A DNA stretch of 64,000 nt, from contig CDMY01000370.1 in assembly GCA_001179505.1 (NCBI GenBank), positions 1 through 64,000 on the forward strand. The letters run 5' to 3'. Numbering within the stretch: the first letter of the stretch is position 1; every line of letters begins with the position of its first letter. Positions 1 to 10,687 of the stretch are shown here, piece after piece. This DNA is from Vitrella brassicaformis (Eukaryota > Sar > Vitrellaceae). The notes under the pieces are model-generated. The model saw only the letters and a program-made list of their open reading frames with translations, did no database searches and was not told the DNA's origin. The translations under genes were made by a program, and so were the position numbers.

Positions 1-409
1 GCCAGATGGACTTGGCCAGCTGCACCATCAGGTTGATGGGCAGGAAGGCCATCATGTAGCTGAGAAGCCCCTCCTGAAACACACGGAGCCATTGACAGAT
101 ACAGCCGGAATCGCCTTTAGTGCGTGTGGCTGCCTCACCGTGCCGCTGATCTGGTCGCACAAGGCTCTTTCCCTCTCAGCCCGACGCTGTCGCTCCTCGT
201 CGCTCTCAGCACCACCACCACCACCACCACCAGACGCAGCAGCAGCAGCAGCAGCCGATGAAGATGCTGCCGGTACGTTGCTACGGCGAGACCTTTTAAC
301 CTGCACCCACACACCCAACACACAAACACAGCCATCCCCTCAGATGACAGGTGCCATTCATTGGAGGCGGTGCTGTGATGCACCTCACCTGTCTACCGTC
401 CTCCTCCAT
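1..409 (-). CDS. Unknown protein, 5' part only (runs off window edge)
   Basis: Three exons of a minus-strand gene can be read: 409-389 (MEEDGRQ), 300-139 and 73-1, all joined in phase 0 by GTGAGG donors and CAG acceptors. Exon 2 carries an Ser/Ala/Gly-rich linker and an Arg/Glu-rich stretch (EERQRRAERERALCDQ). Exon 3 starts EGLLSYMMAFLPINLMVQLA and continues beyond the window. This is the near-identical inverted paralogue of the complete gene at 7194-9363, so the product is the same unknown type. The Ala and Gly runs in exon 2 are longer here. Whether the copy is complete cannot be told from this window. Confidence 0.7.
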
Positions 410-690
410 GGCTAGATGTAGATCTGACTCAGCGGCTGGTCTCTCCGCTGCGATGACAACTCCAAGGCCTTCTCTGAGGCCGCAGCTAATAAGCGATGCT
501 CAGGGCTCTATGACGTCCCTCCCTGACGCACAAACACACACAGTGAGGGCGGCACCGATGGCGGATTCGCCTTCTCCCTCTCTCCCTGGCGTACCTCAGG
601 AAGGACAGACGCGACGATGCCGCTCAGTCAACCCATCGATTTGAGGCCTCAGCCGCCCTCGATGCTGCACAGGGGTGGCTGCGTTCCCCT
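1..690 (-). repeat. Left arm of a large inverted duplication
   Basis: The reverse complement of 1-690 matches about 6905-7583 nearly base for base apart from small indels. The match covers the promoter, exon 1, intron 1, exon 2, intron 2 and the start of exon 3 of the same gene. The arms face each other across about 6.2 kb. The left arm is cut by the window edge, so the true repeat may be longer. Confidence 0.85.
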
Positions 691-1099
691 GCCTCCCTCC
701 ACTTGAATGGGAAAGACCTCCCAGCCAGCCCTGCGGTCGCCTGCAGGGTTTCAAACCCTGCGAGCTTAGACGTGCACTGTGTTCAGTTCGTTCGTTCGTT
801 CGTTTCTTGGCAGATCCCGCGCGCAGATAGCCAACAACCCAGGCCGTCCATCAGGACAGCTCATTGGCCGTCATTGACATCGCGGGTACGCAGATCAGAT
901 CTGGTTCATCCTTCCCACATAATGACTGACTTGCTGTCTGTGTGGACGTAGAGTTGCGGCTGTTTGCAGGGGATGTGACAGAGGGGCAGCTTCCATGGTG
1001 GCGGGCTCGGCAAGGGTGCGAGGACTCAACGGGCCAGCAAGGCGAAGAGGAAGGCGATGGCCCAACTTGATTCATCTGAGCGCGCTGTAGGCTGACAGA
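691..1099. other. Intergenic stretch with a palindrome
   Basis: No convincing coding sequence. It holds a 9-bp perfect inverted repeat with a one-base centre at 743-761 (GCAGGGTTT-C-AAACCCTGC) and a TTCG run at 788-803. It presumably carries the promoter of the glycosyltransferase gene that follows. Confidence 0.5.
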
Positions 1100-2411
1100 A
1101 TGTCATCCTCTGGCCCCTCAACGTGTTGGCGGCCCCTCTCACCGTCAGAAGCCCTCGATGCCATTCGCGCGGCATCGTCGCCAACTCATCCACCAGCACC
1201 AGGGCCGTCGGCAGCAGCATCTGGTGCCTCCCAGCTGGTGGTTGTGGTGCCCTATCGGCAGCGAGAGCACCACTTGAGGCGCTTCCTGCCCGCCATGAGT
1301 GGACTGCTCACGCAAGAGCAAAGAGGCGGGATGATAATGGTGGTTGAGCAGGCGTCTGGGATGCCTTTCAACAGAGGTGTGTTGTGGCCACAGGTGTCGA
1401 GAGGAACGATTGTCACTTGTGTGTGTGTGCGTTAGGCAGGTCTGTTGTTCAATGCTGCAGTGGCCACCATTCAGAGGCGCATGTCTGAGATGGGCTGCGC
1501 TGCTGACCGCCTGTGGTACATATTCCACGACGTCGACACTCTGCCAAACGAACAGAATGCAGGTCAGCTTCGTCAGTCAGTGTGCTACTCCACGCTTCGT
1601 GTCCGCCAGCTGTGCATATCGTCTGCCTGCCTGCCACCATGTGTGTGCAGCGGCGATGTCGTTCTACCGATCCTGCCCGCCTCCCCTGTGTGTGCGTCAC
1701 GCGTACGGCCACCCATGGGCGCTGTCAATGGTCTTTGCCATTCGGCATCACGACTACCTGCTGACCAAAGGTGGGCGGGCATCAATCCCATCGCATATGG
1801 GAGTGCATCCATGTGAGAGTTCTCTGTGTTTGCAGGTTTCTCGAACCACTACTGGGGCTGGGGATGGGAGGACAACGACTTCGAGCGGCGATGTCGGTCG
1901 GCCGGCGTGCACATCGACCGGCGGGCCTTCACCGACCGCCTCAGCCCCCCGGCCGCCGGCAGTGACAGTGAGAGTGAATCCCCTTGCCCCTTCATTGAGT
2001 TGGACAAGCCGTCTGAGAGCGACCTGGCCGCCAGGATCCAGCAGCCCGACGCACAGAGGAACCAGGAGGTGTTTGCCCGCAACCCTGATGACCACGGTGG
2101 GTGCGCAATCAGAAACAGCCGAGCAAAGCATCCATGTGGTATTTGATGGTTGCTTCGCTTTGCGTGTCTGTGTGCCAACAGGCTTGTCAGCGGTGGAGCG
2201 GCTGATGGACAATGGCTGCCTCTCAGCCCGTCTGCGGTTCGTCGATGTGCAGTCCTGCCCACCTCACCACACAGACAGCGGCCATGGGAGAGACCACGGC
2301 CACAGTCACTGTGACGATAGACGTGTCGGTTGGATCCTTGTGTCGCTGGACGAGGCGAGAGCAGACGAGTGGGGGGAGCTGTTGGGGTGGGCTGGGGAGA
2401 GAGACTGTTAA
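1100..2411 (+). CDS. Beta-1,4-galactosyltransferase-like (GT7 family) protein
   Basis: Five exons fit one frame: 1100-1376, 1440-1562, 1651-1770, 1836-2096 and 2182-2411, giving about 336 residues. GT7 hallmarks appear in order: VVPYRQREHHLRRFLP (donor-site P-x-R), MPFNRG, the metal-binding HDVD in YIFHDVDTLP, and GFSNHYWGWGWEDNDF, equivalent to the GWGGED acceptor-binding motif. Members transfer galactose or GalNAc from the UDP-sugar to terminal GlcNAc in the Golgi. Animal enzymes have an N-terminal membrane anchor; none is visible here, so an upstream exon may be missing and the start at 1100 is uncertain. A His-rich loop (HHTDSGHGRDHGHSH) lies in the last exon. The family call is secure, the sugar specificity is not. 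Confidence 0.85.
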
Positions 2412-2646
2412 GGGACGATGACACTGAGAGTGCACACGTACGATGGTTGAGGCAGCCATCTATGCATTGGGGATCGCGCGGGGGCCAATTCTGGGGGCGT
2501 CTTATCTTGAGACTGAGAGACGTCTCTGAAGTCTGCTTCTGTCGCCGCGCTGCACTCCCTCTGTCCACGAAAGTGAGGCAAACAAAGAGAAGTAGTGCCG
2601 CGGCTCCACTCTTGGGTTCTCTGCACTGCCAGGTCAGAGGTCAATC

Positions 2647-3405
2647 ATGCAGCAGCTGATCCTGTTGATCTTCGTTGTTCTCGCCCCCCTTGCGTCATGC
2701 GACGTTTTGTCGGTGAGCCTGAGCACTGGGACGTCATGTGACCTGAACGACATCGAGGCGAGCGGCGGCAAGACGCTCGACCAGTGGCTTTCGGGGAAGG
2801 CGTTGGCCTCCGCGGTCTGGCTCAGGCCGACAAGCTTCTCAGAAAGGCCGTACGATGTCGTGCTGGACTGGGGCAGCGACCTGACAAAGGTCAGTGACCC
2901 ACGTGAGACACCATGCATTGTATGGGTCATGAATGGGCCGGTTGTGCATGTGTCGCCAGGTGCTGACCATCGTTCAGGAGAAGGAGGGCTGGTGGCAATA
3001 CGGCCCACACGGAAGCATCGCTGCAGAGGTCAAGGCCACGGTGGATTCCATTGAGGCCAGGGAAACCGACAAGGGCACCGAGACCACCGTGGCCTCCCTC
3101 TACATCGCATACAAGGGGCTTAAGGCCGGAAAGGAGGCCTCACAGGTCAGACGCACGGATGGCTAGCCATACTTACATGGTCCCAGTTTTCCTGCCAGCC
3201 AGACTGATGCCTCTTATTGCTTCATGAATCCCTTCAGATCCTGCCGCGTATCCACGACGCGTGGTGCTACATCACCTACCTCCACGAAGGAGGCGTCTTG
3301 CCCAAGCGCAAGGGCCAGTTTGTGGCCTTCAACGACCTTCCAGCCAAGGGGCAGGCCAAGGACAGCGTGTGGGTCGACGCCGTCGAGCAAGTCATGTTCA
3401 AGTAA
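2647..3405 (+). CDS. Small secreted protein, unknown
   Basis: Exons 2647-2889, 2960-3145 and 3238-3405 join in phase 0 to give 198 residues. The N-terminus is a clear signal peptide (MQQLILLIFVVLAPLASCD). The mature part has no cysteine-rich or catalytic motif that I recognise. It is mostly charged and aromatic, for example EKEGWWQYGPHG and RIHDAWCYITYLHEGG. No membrane segment follows the signal, so secretion or an endomembrane lumen is expected. It lies 235 bp after the glycosyltransferase on the same strand, with its own intergenic space. Confidence 0.75.
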
Positions 3406-4105
3406 GAGTAGACTACCCGGCCGCCCAAGCGGATCAAGAGATCTCGAGCACAATTGCAATCTTTTGGCGATGACGCCTGCACAACGGATGCTGCATGAGT
3501 TGAGGAATACAAGAGACACGACAAGGGGGCGCACGTGACATATCAACAGAGGCCCTGTGCGCACCAAGAGAGCACGCTGACTGAGCTACAGTGGCACAAC
3601 CAGAAAAAGGAAACACGCACAAACTTCAAACACACCCAAAGGCATCATTGAGCCCACTGCACTAACGCGCGAACAGCGCTACTCATTCTCTCGCTCGCGC
3701 CTTCCCTCCCTCACACGCCTTGGTCGCCTCCGCTTTGCTGGCCTCGGCGTAGAAGGCCCGCAGCTGGTGCTGCGTCTGCTTTGTCTATCGTTTGAACTCG
3801 TGGGCGGCCGGGGGGTGGTAAGAGGACCAAGCCAAACAATCGTTCGTCAACCTGGCAGACGAATGGGTGCTGCCTTCTACCCAGTGCACACTTTGTCCAA
3901 TCCTGGCCATGAAGCGCGCGCAAATGCATTTACGTGCAGCCGCACTTTCCCAAGGCATGGAGGTGTTTTGCGAGAGATCTAAGCGCCTGAGCACTTCCTA
4001 AGGCCATCTGCAGCTGACCACAGCCAGCCGACAGGCGCATCTCTGTCCACCCTCCCTCTCTGCGCGTGGGCGCTTGACGAAGGCATCTGTGCTGTGTGTG
4101 TGGTG
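3406..4105 (+). promoter_or_regulatory. 3' flank of the secreted gene and duplicated H2A upstream region
   Basis: From about 3640 to 4105 this matches 10010-10687 upstream of the second H2A gene, with indels. The last 135 bp before the ATG is best conserved: AGATCTAAGCGCCTGAG, the GCCATCTGCAGCTGACC block and the pyrimidine-rich stretch. Conservation of a non-coding block before two H2A genes suggests a shared promoter and 5' UTR. No TATA box is obvious in this copy. Confidence 0.6.
3711..3830 (-). pseudogene. Broken copy of a possible minus-strand terminal exon
   Basis: On the minus strand this reads ..AEASKAEATKACEGGKA.. as in the sister copy at 10081-10210, but an in-frame TAG (3787-3785) follows HEFKR and the terminal stop is lost. 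Only the sister copy is open. It may be the remnant of a gene once divergent from H2A. The coding nature is inferred only from the conserved frame. Confidence 0.3.
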
Positions 4106-4820
4106 ATGTCGGGCAAAGGCAAGGGCGGCCGCGGCAAGACCGCCGAGAAGACCAAGAAGGTCAGCAGGGCAGATGGATCGATGGATGGATGGATGGATGG
4201 ATGGGCACCATGGATCTGTGTTATGTGTGGTGTGGTGCGGCGCCCTTTCTCGGTTCGTTCGTTCTGCAGGTGAGCCAGTCGGTGCGTGCGGGTCTGCAGT
4301 TCCCCGTGGCGCGCATCGCCCGCTACCTCAAGAAGGGCCGCTACGCCAAGCGGCTCGGCAGCGGCGCCCCCGTGTACATGGCCGCCGTGCTCGAGTATCT
4401 GTGTGCTGAGGTCCTGGAACTCGCCGGCAACGCTGCCCGTGACCACAAGAAGGTCAGAGAGGACAGAGAGGGTGGAGAGAGGGAGAGAGGGAGATGGGGG
4501 AGGGGAGGCGTGTGTGTGTGGGTGTGTACGTCAGACTCGCATCACGCCCCGCCACCTGCAGCTGGCGATCCGCAACGACGAGGAGCTCAGCAAGATGCTG
4601 GGCGACGTGACCATCTCCCAGGGCGGCGTCATGCCCCACATCCACGACGTCCTGCTGCCCAAGAAGTAAGAACACACCACACACAGGGAGATTCATGGGC
4701 CGAGGAGCCGCACACAAATCGGGGGGTGCCTTCTGTTGTGGTGTGTTTGTGTGTGTGTGTGTGTGCAGGTCTAAGGCCAAGGCTAAGAAGGTTGCAGAGG
4801 CCGCCAACAACGAGGAATGA
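4106..4820 (+). CDS. Histone H2A (canonical type)
   Basis: Four exons: 4106-4159, 4270-4452, 4535-4665 and 4769-4820, encoding 139 residues. The N-terminus [17 protein letters not shown] is a typical lysine-rich tail. The histone fold follows, with [18 protein letters not shown], the acidic patch in [18 protein letters not shown] and RNDEEL, and the docking segment LPKK. The tail ends in [10 protein letters not shown] with no SQ motif, so this is not the H2A.X form. The last junction splits the final Lys of LPKK: the in-frame TAA there belongs to a GTAAG donor. Such intron-split H2A genes are likely polyadenylated. The paralogue at 10688-11395 keeps the same four-exon layout. Confidence 0.95.
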
Positions 4821-4970
4821 ACCGACACACACCACACCACACCACACCACATAATACGACACGATACACTGCAACACGTCATGACGGGCGAACCCACCTA
4901 CCGAGACACACACATCGAAACACCTATACCCACACCCATCCACACACACACACACAGAAACACACACACA

Positions 4971-5016
4971 CAGATGGGGCGTAGCGGCGATTTTGCTGAC
5001 AGCCATCTCCCCAGGC
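4971..5016 (+). promoter_or_regulatory. Conserved element downstream of H2A
   Basis: The block from CAGATGGGGCGTAGCGGC to CTCCCC recurs at 11617-11662 downstream of the second H2A gene, with two mismatches in 42 bases, although the flanks have diverged. It starts about 150 bp after the stop codon. It may be a 3' processing or RNA stability signal; GATGG and CCATC could pair. No metazoan-type histone stem-loop is present. Confidence 0.5.
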
Positions 5017-7193
5017 ACCGCCCCGACCCATACACACATACACGTGCTCACCTGTACATACCATCCATGAGTGTGTGTGTGTGGCCGTCGTCCCCCTTGG
5101 CTGACCTCTTCTCTCTTCCCGCGTCCGGCTGGCTGGCTGCCCTCTGTATCTCTCTCCCCCACATTTTTGGTGTCGATGGCCGGTTTTCAAACCCATCGTC
5201 CACACACCTATGAATGCTTCTCTTCCCTCCCCTTGAAAGCACAGACAGACAGACAGACATTCCACATCTGTGCAGCCGACACACGCCATCAAGATTGTTG
5301 GCCGGTAGCTCCGTCCTTTCCATGCCACCATGTTCATGTTTGCACGTTTCCATGGGATGTCTGCATGCATTGTGTCGATGAGTGAGTGCGTGTTAATTAA
5401 TCAGTTGGTTGTGCAGATGGCTGTCGGGTGAGGTGCCTAGGTCAATTCCTATGCGTGTCTGTCTAGATGGATGGATGGATGGATGGACGAATCGCACCGT
5501 GACGGACAGCTCCATATGCGCATGCATGTGTCAGTGTGACTCTTGCGTGTGCCTGCAGTTCATGTGTGTGCGCATGTGTCAGTGTGATCCCATTTCTTCA
5601 AGTGAGGTTCGTAGCCACCGATTGCACGTCCAATGCACTAATACGCACACAGTTGGTCGACTGACTCCTTGCATACCCCACCCGCATCCACAGACAGACA
5701 GAGAGAGAGGCAGACACACAGACACGTGATAGCCCCACCCACCAATACCATTGAGCGGTGCACATAGCTGCCTTCACGGACGATTTATTGGCGTGACAGA
5801 ACACGCCCACGACGCACCCAGCCAGGCAGATCCATCGGTCGCACCCACTATGCAACAGACGGAAGAAAACAACGCGAAAAACATGCACGCACGTACGAGC
5901 AGTAATGTGACCGTAGAGCCGAACGCTGTAGACACACTGGGGGAAACAGTATCGGTCTGCCTGGGTCGACTGACGAGCGCAGAGCAGGATGGCGGCCATC
6001 GTGATGACGCCATACGTACACCCACGAGCTGCAAAGCTGTGCTGTGGTACGTCCCACAGACAAACAGCACATTGAGGATTGCCAGCAGAGGGCCGACCAC
6101 TGCAAACAAAGCACCAAACGATGGCAGAGATGGGATGGCAACTCACTGCAAAGAGTGTCTTCGCAGCTCGCCTCCCTACCGATGCCGTCATGGCGACGAT
6201 GCCGGCCCATAAACTGACGTCAGGCATCAGGACAATCACTCTCGCTCCCTTCCATCAGCCAGCCAAGACTGCAAGCACCAACACAGCAAACAAACATCGC
6301 CCCTCTGCTTGCAGCAGCATCTCCCATTGGCTGACTCTCCAACACAGCAATGCCCAGTAGAAGCGCACCGTGGCCGCCACGTCAGGGAGATAAACACATC
6401 AGCCGACGCTTCGTGCCCCACAGCTCCATCGCCAGGCAGCTGCCTGGCAGCTATTAAGGGCCTCCTTGTCACACCCATCGTCATGGACACAGGAAGACAG
6501 ACTGGGGCTGGGATCCTGGTCGCCGGCAGCAACACACACTCGACGTGACGGTTGGGAGGGAAGGACACACACAGCCGTCGACGGCGCTGCCTTGCTGGTA
6601 CAGGCCAAGTCGAGCACATGAATAATGACAGATCTCGATGGCATAGCTCTTGTCGATGATGATGGGCGAATGGTATCGATGTCGTCGAGGGCCGGGGGGG
6701 CGTCAGGGGCTGCCGAGAGGGGCGAGAGGAGGACATGCTGAGATCTCGCCGAGAGATGAACGATGACCTCTCAGCCGATAATGGCGCTTCTCACAGGCAC
6801 CCTCACGTCCGCCAAAGACGTCAATCAAACGAGCCCCTTTTCCCCCTCCATGGTCTTCTTTGAGCTCGCAGATCAGAGAGAAGCGAAAGGAGGGAGGGGG
6901 AAGGAGAGGCAGCAGCATCGAGGGGGGGCTGAGGCCCTTTTTGTGCCTTCTACGCCTCAAGTCGATGAGTTGACTGAGCGGCATTCTCGCGTCTGTCCTT
7001 CCTGAGGTACGCCGGACAGGGAGAGAGAAGGCGAATTTGCCATCGGTGCCGCCCTCATGTGCTTTGTGTGTTTGTGCGTCAGGGAGGGACCCTGAGCATC
7101 GCTTAATTAGCCGCCGCCTCAGAGAAGGCATTGGAGTTCTCATCGCAGCGGACGGCAGAGAGACCAGCCGCTGAGTCAGATCTACAGCTAGCC
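5017..7193. other. Intergenic region; unresolved minus-strand coding potential 5.77-6.74 kb
   Basis: 5017-5760 holds mostly simple repeats (CA, GTGT, GATG). Between about 6740 and 5770 the minus strand shows hydrophobic stretches in changing frames, such as LLAILNVLFVCG and VTLLLVRACMFFALFSS, with plausible donors near 6140. A multi-exon membrane protein or a decayed one is possible, but I could not find a continuous spliced frame. From 6905 onward it is the right arm of the inverted duplication and the promoter of the next gene. Confidence 0.35.
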
Positions 7194-7583
7194 ATGGAGG
7201 AGGACGGTAGACAGGTGAGGCGCATCACAGCACCGCCTCCAATGGATGGCGCCTGTCATCTGAGGGGATGGCTGTGTGTGTTGGGTGTGTGGGTGCAGGT
7301 CAAGAGGTCTCGTAGCGACGCACCGGCAGCGTCTTCATCGGCTGCTGCTGCGTCTGGTGGTGGCGGTGGTGGCGACAGTGAGAGTGGCGAGGAGCGACAG
7401 CGTCGGGCTGAGAGGGAAAGAGACTTGTGCGACCAGATCAGCGGCACGGTGAGGCAGCCACACGCACTAAAGGCGATTCCGGCTGTATCTGTGATGGCCG
7501 TGTGCTTCAGGAGGGGCTTCTTAGCTACATGATGGCCTTCCTGCCCATCAACCTGATGGTGCAGCTGGCCAAGTCCATCTGGC
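6905..7583 (+). repeat. Right arm of the inverted duplication
   Basis: Matches the reverse complement of 1-690. It includes the upstream region (CATCGAGGGGGGCTGAGG..), exons 1 and 2 and the first part of exon 3 of the gene at 7194-9363. Confidence 0.85.
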
Positions 7584-9363
7584 AGCACGCCGCACCCGAG
7601 CTCTCGGACGTCACCATCAGCTCGGCAACCAAGGAGGAGCGGTCCTTTTGGCAGCACGTCCATCTCGCCTTCGTCGCCCAGCTGGCCGCCCGACTCACCC
7701 ACCTCACGTCCATCACCCTCCGCTACCCCCTCGGCGCTGCTCGCTGGTGTTTGGACGTGCTTGTGGCCATTGCAGAGGGCCACATTGCCGGCCGACGCGC
7801 AGCCAACATGCAAGGAGGGACACTGCACACCCTCACCATCCAAGGGGGGGTTCAGCTGAGCGGCGCGGCGAGGCAGACCCTCTCGAGGACTCGTCCTCCC
7901 CTCCCAGCCCCTCTCGACCCGCCCCCCACCCTCCACGCACTCGAGACCATTGCTGGCCTGACCGACGGCCATCAGGGGCTGGCCAACCAACGCTGGCTGA
8001 TGCCCTCACTCGCCACTGTGCGGCAGTGGGGATGGGGTGCCGGCAGATTGGGCCAGTTCATCAGCTCGTCCCGCTCCCTGCGGCGTGTGGAGGGGACGTT
8101 TAGGGGTGAGGACTGGGCGGGTGTGTTTGACCGGGTCCCTGTGGCACCTGCTGGGCAGCAGGGGGGGCCACTCGCGCAGCTGGAGAGCATCGGCACCATC
8201 GTGGTCGATGACAATGACGCGGCGGGCATCCATCGGCTTCAGGTGAGACAAAGCACAGCACAGCGGCGCGTATGGGTTGGCTCATGATGTCCTTCCTGTA
8301 TGTGTGTGTTGTTGCCTTCAGGCTGTGCTCGTTGCGCGGGGCTGTCGATGGTCGCTGAAGCAGCTGCACGTGCGCTTTGGTGGTTCCTTCTACCCCATCG
8401 GCCGCCGCACCCTGCCCGTGCTGCTGGCCCTCGACCGGCTGATCGGCGCATGCTGCCGACAGGACGCCCAACTCACACTCACCACCGCCCGTTTGGAGTT
8501 CGACCTCTCCATCTTCTACCACCCCCACTTCCCCACCCGCCCCTCACCCTCATTCAAGACCATGATCCAACAGCTGGCCCAGCAGGCCACGAGTGTGTAC
8601 TACATCTTCACCCAAGACGGCCTCACCGACCCGCACGCCAACCCCAGCCAAGCGGCCATCGACATTGCATCCAGCCTCTCATTCGACGAGGCCACGAATG
8701 TGGAGGTCCTGAATGCCGACGACTTCCATCCCCCGGCCAATATTCCCTCCCCCCACCCCACCATCATCACCCACCTACAGCCCTTCTCAACCCAGGCCAC
8801 ACGGCTGTGCGTCGCGAGCGGATTGGGTGGTGCTGCTGGCGAGCTGCTGGCCGGCAAGATGCCCAAGGAGGTGCGGGTGGTGGACGTCGAAAGGGGGTTG
8901 GGTGGTGAGGAGAAGGTGGGCGTTTTGGCGGCGCTGGAGAGGGAGAGGGAGGTGGATACGGTGGTGATGGGGGCGGTCTGGGTCGACCAGCTGGTGGAGG
9001 CGGCCGGCAGATTGCCGACGATCAGGATGCTAGACTCCAAGCTGCCAGGTATGCCGAGAGAAGAGGGCAGTGTGTCCTTCCCTCCGTCCTCATTGTTGCC
9101 TTGTGTGTGTTCCCTTCCCTTCAGTGGCCGACGATGTGGAGGATGCGAGCAGCCTCGTCCGCGCCCGCCTCTCGTCGGTGATCCCGCACATCAGGGGCCT
9201 GCAGCGCGTGCATCTGAAGATCTGCAATACCGACGATGAGCAGGGTGCTTCCATCCGCGCCTTCCTCCCTGTCGGCATCAACATCGATGCCTTCAGCGTC
9301 CGAGGCATCGGTGGGTCGGTCGACGCCACATGGACGACAGTTACTGCAGTTCGCAATCCCTGA
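7194..9363 (+). CDS. Unknown protein, complete copy of the duplicated gene
   Basis: Five exons: 7194-7214, 7299-7448, 7511-8242, 8322-9048 and 9125-9363, about 622 residues. The second exon is a low-complexity Ser/Ala/Gly linker followed by an Arg/Glu-rich helix. The rest alternates hydrophobic beta and helix segments, such as LTHLTSITLRYPLGAARWCLD, and resembles the loosely leucine-rich surface of F-box/LRR-type proteins. I see no clear LRR consensus or catalytic motif, so no function is given. There is no signal peptide. The exon 4/5 junction (phase 1, Lys-Leu-Pro then Val-Ala-Asp-Asp) is clean. A nearly identical partial copy lies inverted at 409-1. Confidence 0.75.
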
Positions 9364-10687
9364 AGTGAGGGGACGGCACTCAATTCTCCAGACGGGCTAA
9401 TTCTCTGACCTCTGTGTGTGTGTTGGTGGTGGTGTCTGTCAGGCCGGCTATTGTGTGTGGTGGATCATTGGTAGCAGACCGGCAGTGCGGCTATTCTTAG
9501 CCGACGCATTCAGTCGCTGCCTAGCATAGCTGCGGGCTGTCTGTGTCTGTGTGTGTGATGACTGACTGGGTAGTGTACAGATTGACAGACGGACGGGGGC
9601 TGCATGATGCTGGCGCGGGAGTGAGCACATCACACACACACACACTCACACACACGCGCACACACACACTACTGTCGTGTGTTGTGGTGCTGGATGACGC
9701 ACAGACGGTGCTGCATCGACTGACTGACTCACTCACTCACCCACTTGTCTGTTTGTCTGTCTGTCTGTTTGCCTGCCTCCTGGCCTGCCTGTTTGTATCG
9801 ATCGCTTCTTGCTGCTGTCTGGCCCCTTCCTCTCCTGCCTCCCTCAGTTCCCCTCACCCATTGGTCGGGATGAGAGGACGGACAGCACAGAGGCGAGATG
9901 GGCGAGCCCAAGATGGTATGTGTGTGGATGCATTCGAATTGATACGACTGCGTGCCGTGGTGTCAATGTCTGTGTGTGTGTCGATCAAGAAGGAAGCTCA
10001 AGTCGGCCATTCGCACACCACCAAAAGACATTATTGAGTCCATTGCACTAACGCGCAAACAGCGCCACTTATTCTCTCGCTCACGCCTTTCCTCCCTCAC
10101 ACGCCTTGGTCGCCTCCGCTTTGCTGGCCTCGGCGTAGGAAGCCCACAGCTGGTGCTGCCTCTGCTTTATCTGCCGCTTGAACTGGTGGGCGGCCGGGGG
10201 GCGGTGAGATGACCAAGCCAAACAATCGTTCGTCAACCTGGCAGACCGCTGCCTACCCATTGCGCATCCAGGGTCCTCTGCGGATGCGCATCTTCGCTAG
10301 CGGGACCATAGCAGCATTGTTCTGTGATCGTGCTTCTGGCCGGGACGCGCTAGTGGGTTGATGCACGCCGCCTCATTGTCCTGGCCGAGAGGGATGAATG
10401 GGATAATTATATGTTAAGGCGAGGTGGTAACGGACGGCGGGCAGCGCCGGCGCCAAGAAGGAGAAGCGCTTTGGGGCTTGTTGACCCTGGCCGCGAATTT
10501 TTAAGCGCGTTTACGTCACGCCGAGCTTGTTGGTGAAGGTTGTGATTTCGCGCGAGATCTAAGCGCCTGAGCCCTTCCAAAGGCCATCTGCAGCTGACCG
10601 CAGCCACCCGACCGGCGCATCTCTATCCACCCCTCCCTCTCTGCGCGCGTGGGCACCTCGTGAAGGCATCTGTGTGTGTGTGCGGTG
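9364..10687 (+). promoter_or_regulatory. Intergenic region and duplicated upstream region of the H2A.X-like gene
   Basis: 9364-10000 is repeat-rich (TGTG, CTCACTCA, TGTCTG). From about 10010 it parallels 3640-4105. The final 135 bp before the ATG is the conserved promoter block. Unlike the first copy it also carries an AT-rich GGATAATTATATGTTAAGG at about 10399, which could act as a core promoter element. Confidence 0.55.
10081..10210 (-). CDS. Possible terminal exon of a minus-strand gene
   Basis: The minus strand reads HQFKRQIKQRQHQLWASYA then EASKAEATKACEGGKA and a TGA at 10083-10081. It is strongly basic and helical. The same frame is preserved, but with a stop, at 3711-3830. No upstream exon or start could be assigned. 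It could equally be chance conservation within a duplicated promoter. Confidence 0.25.

Noticed and set aside
135-383. Open frames with poly-Val and poly-His/Pro runs in the first 400 bp
   Set aside because: They are other frames of the GGT/GCA repeats in exon 2 of the duplicated gene.
5598-6239. 213-residue minus-strand open frame
   Set aside because: Cys/Trp-rich, no ATG start, and it crosses likely splice sites; kept only as unresolved coding potential.
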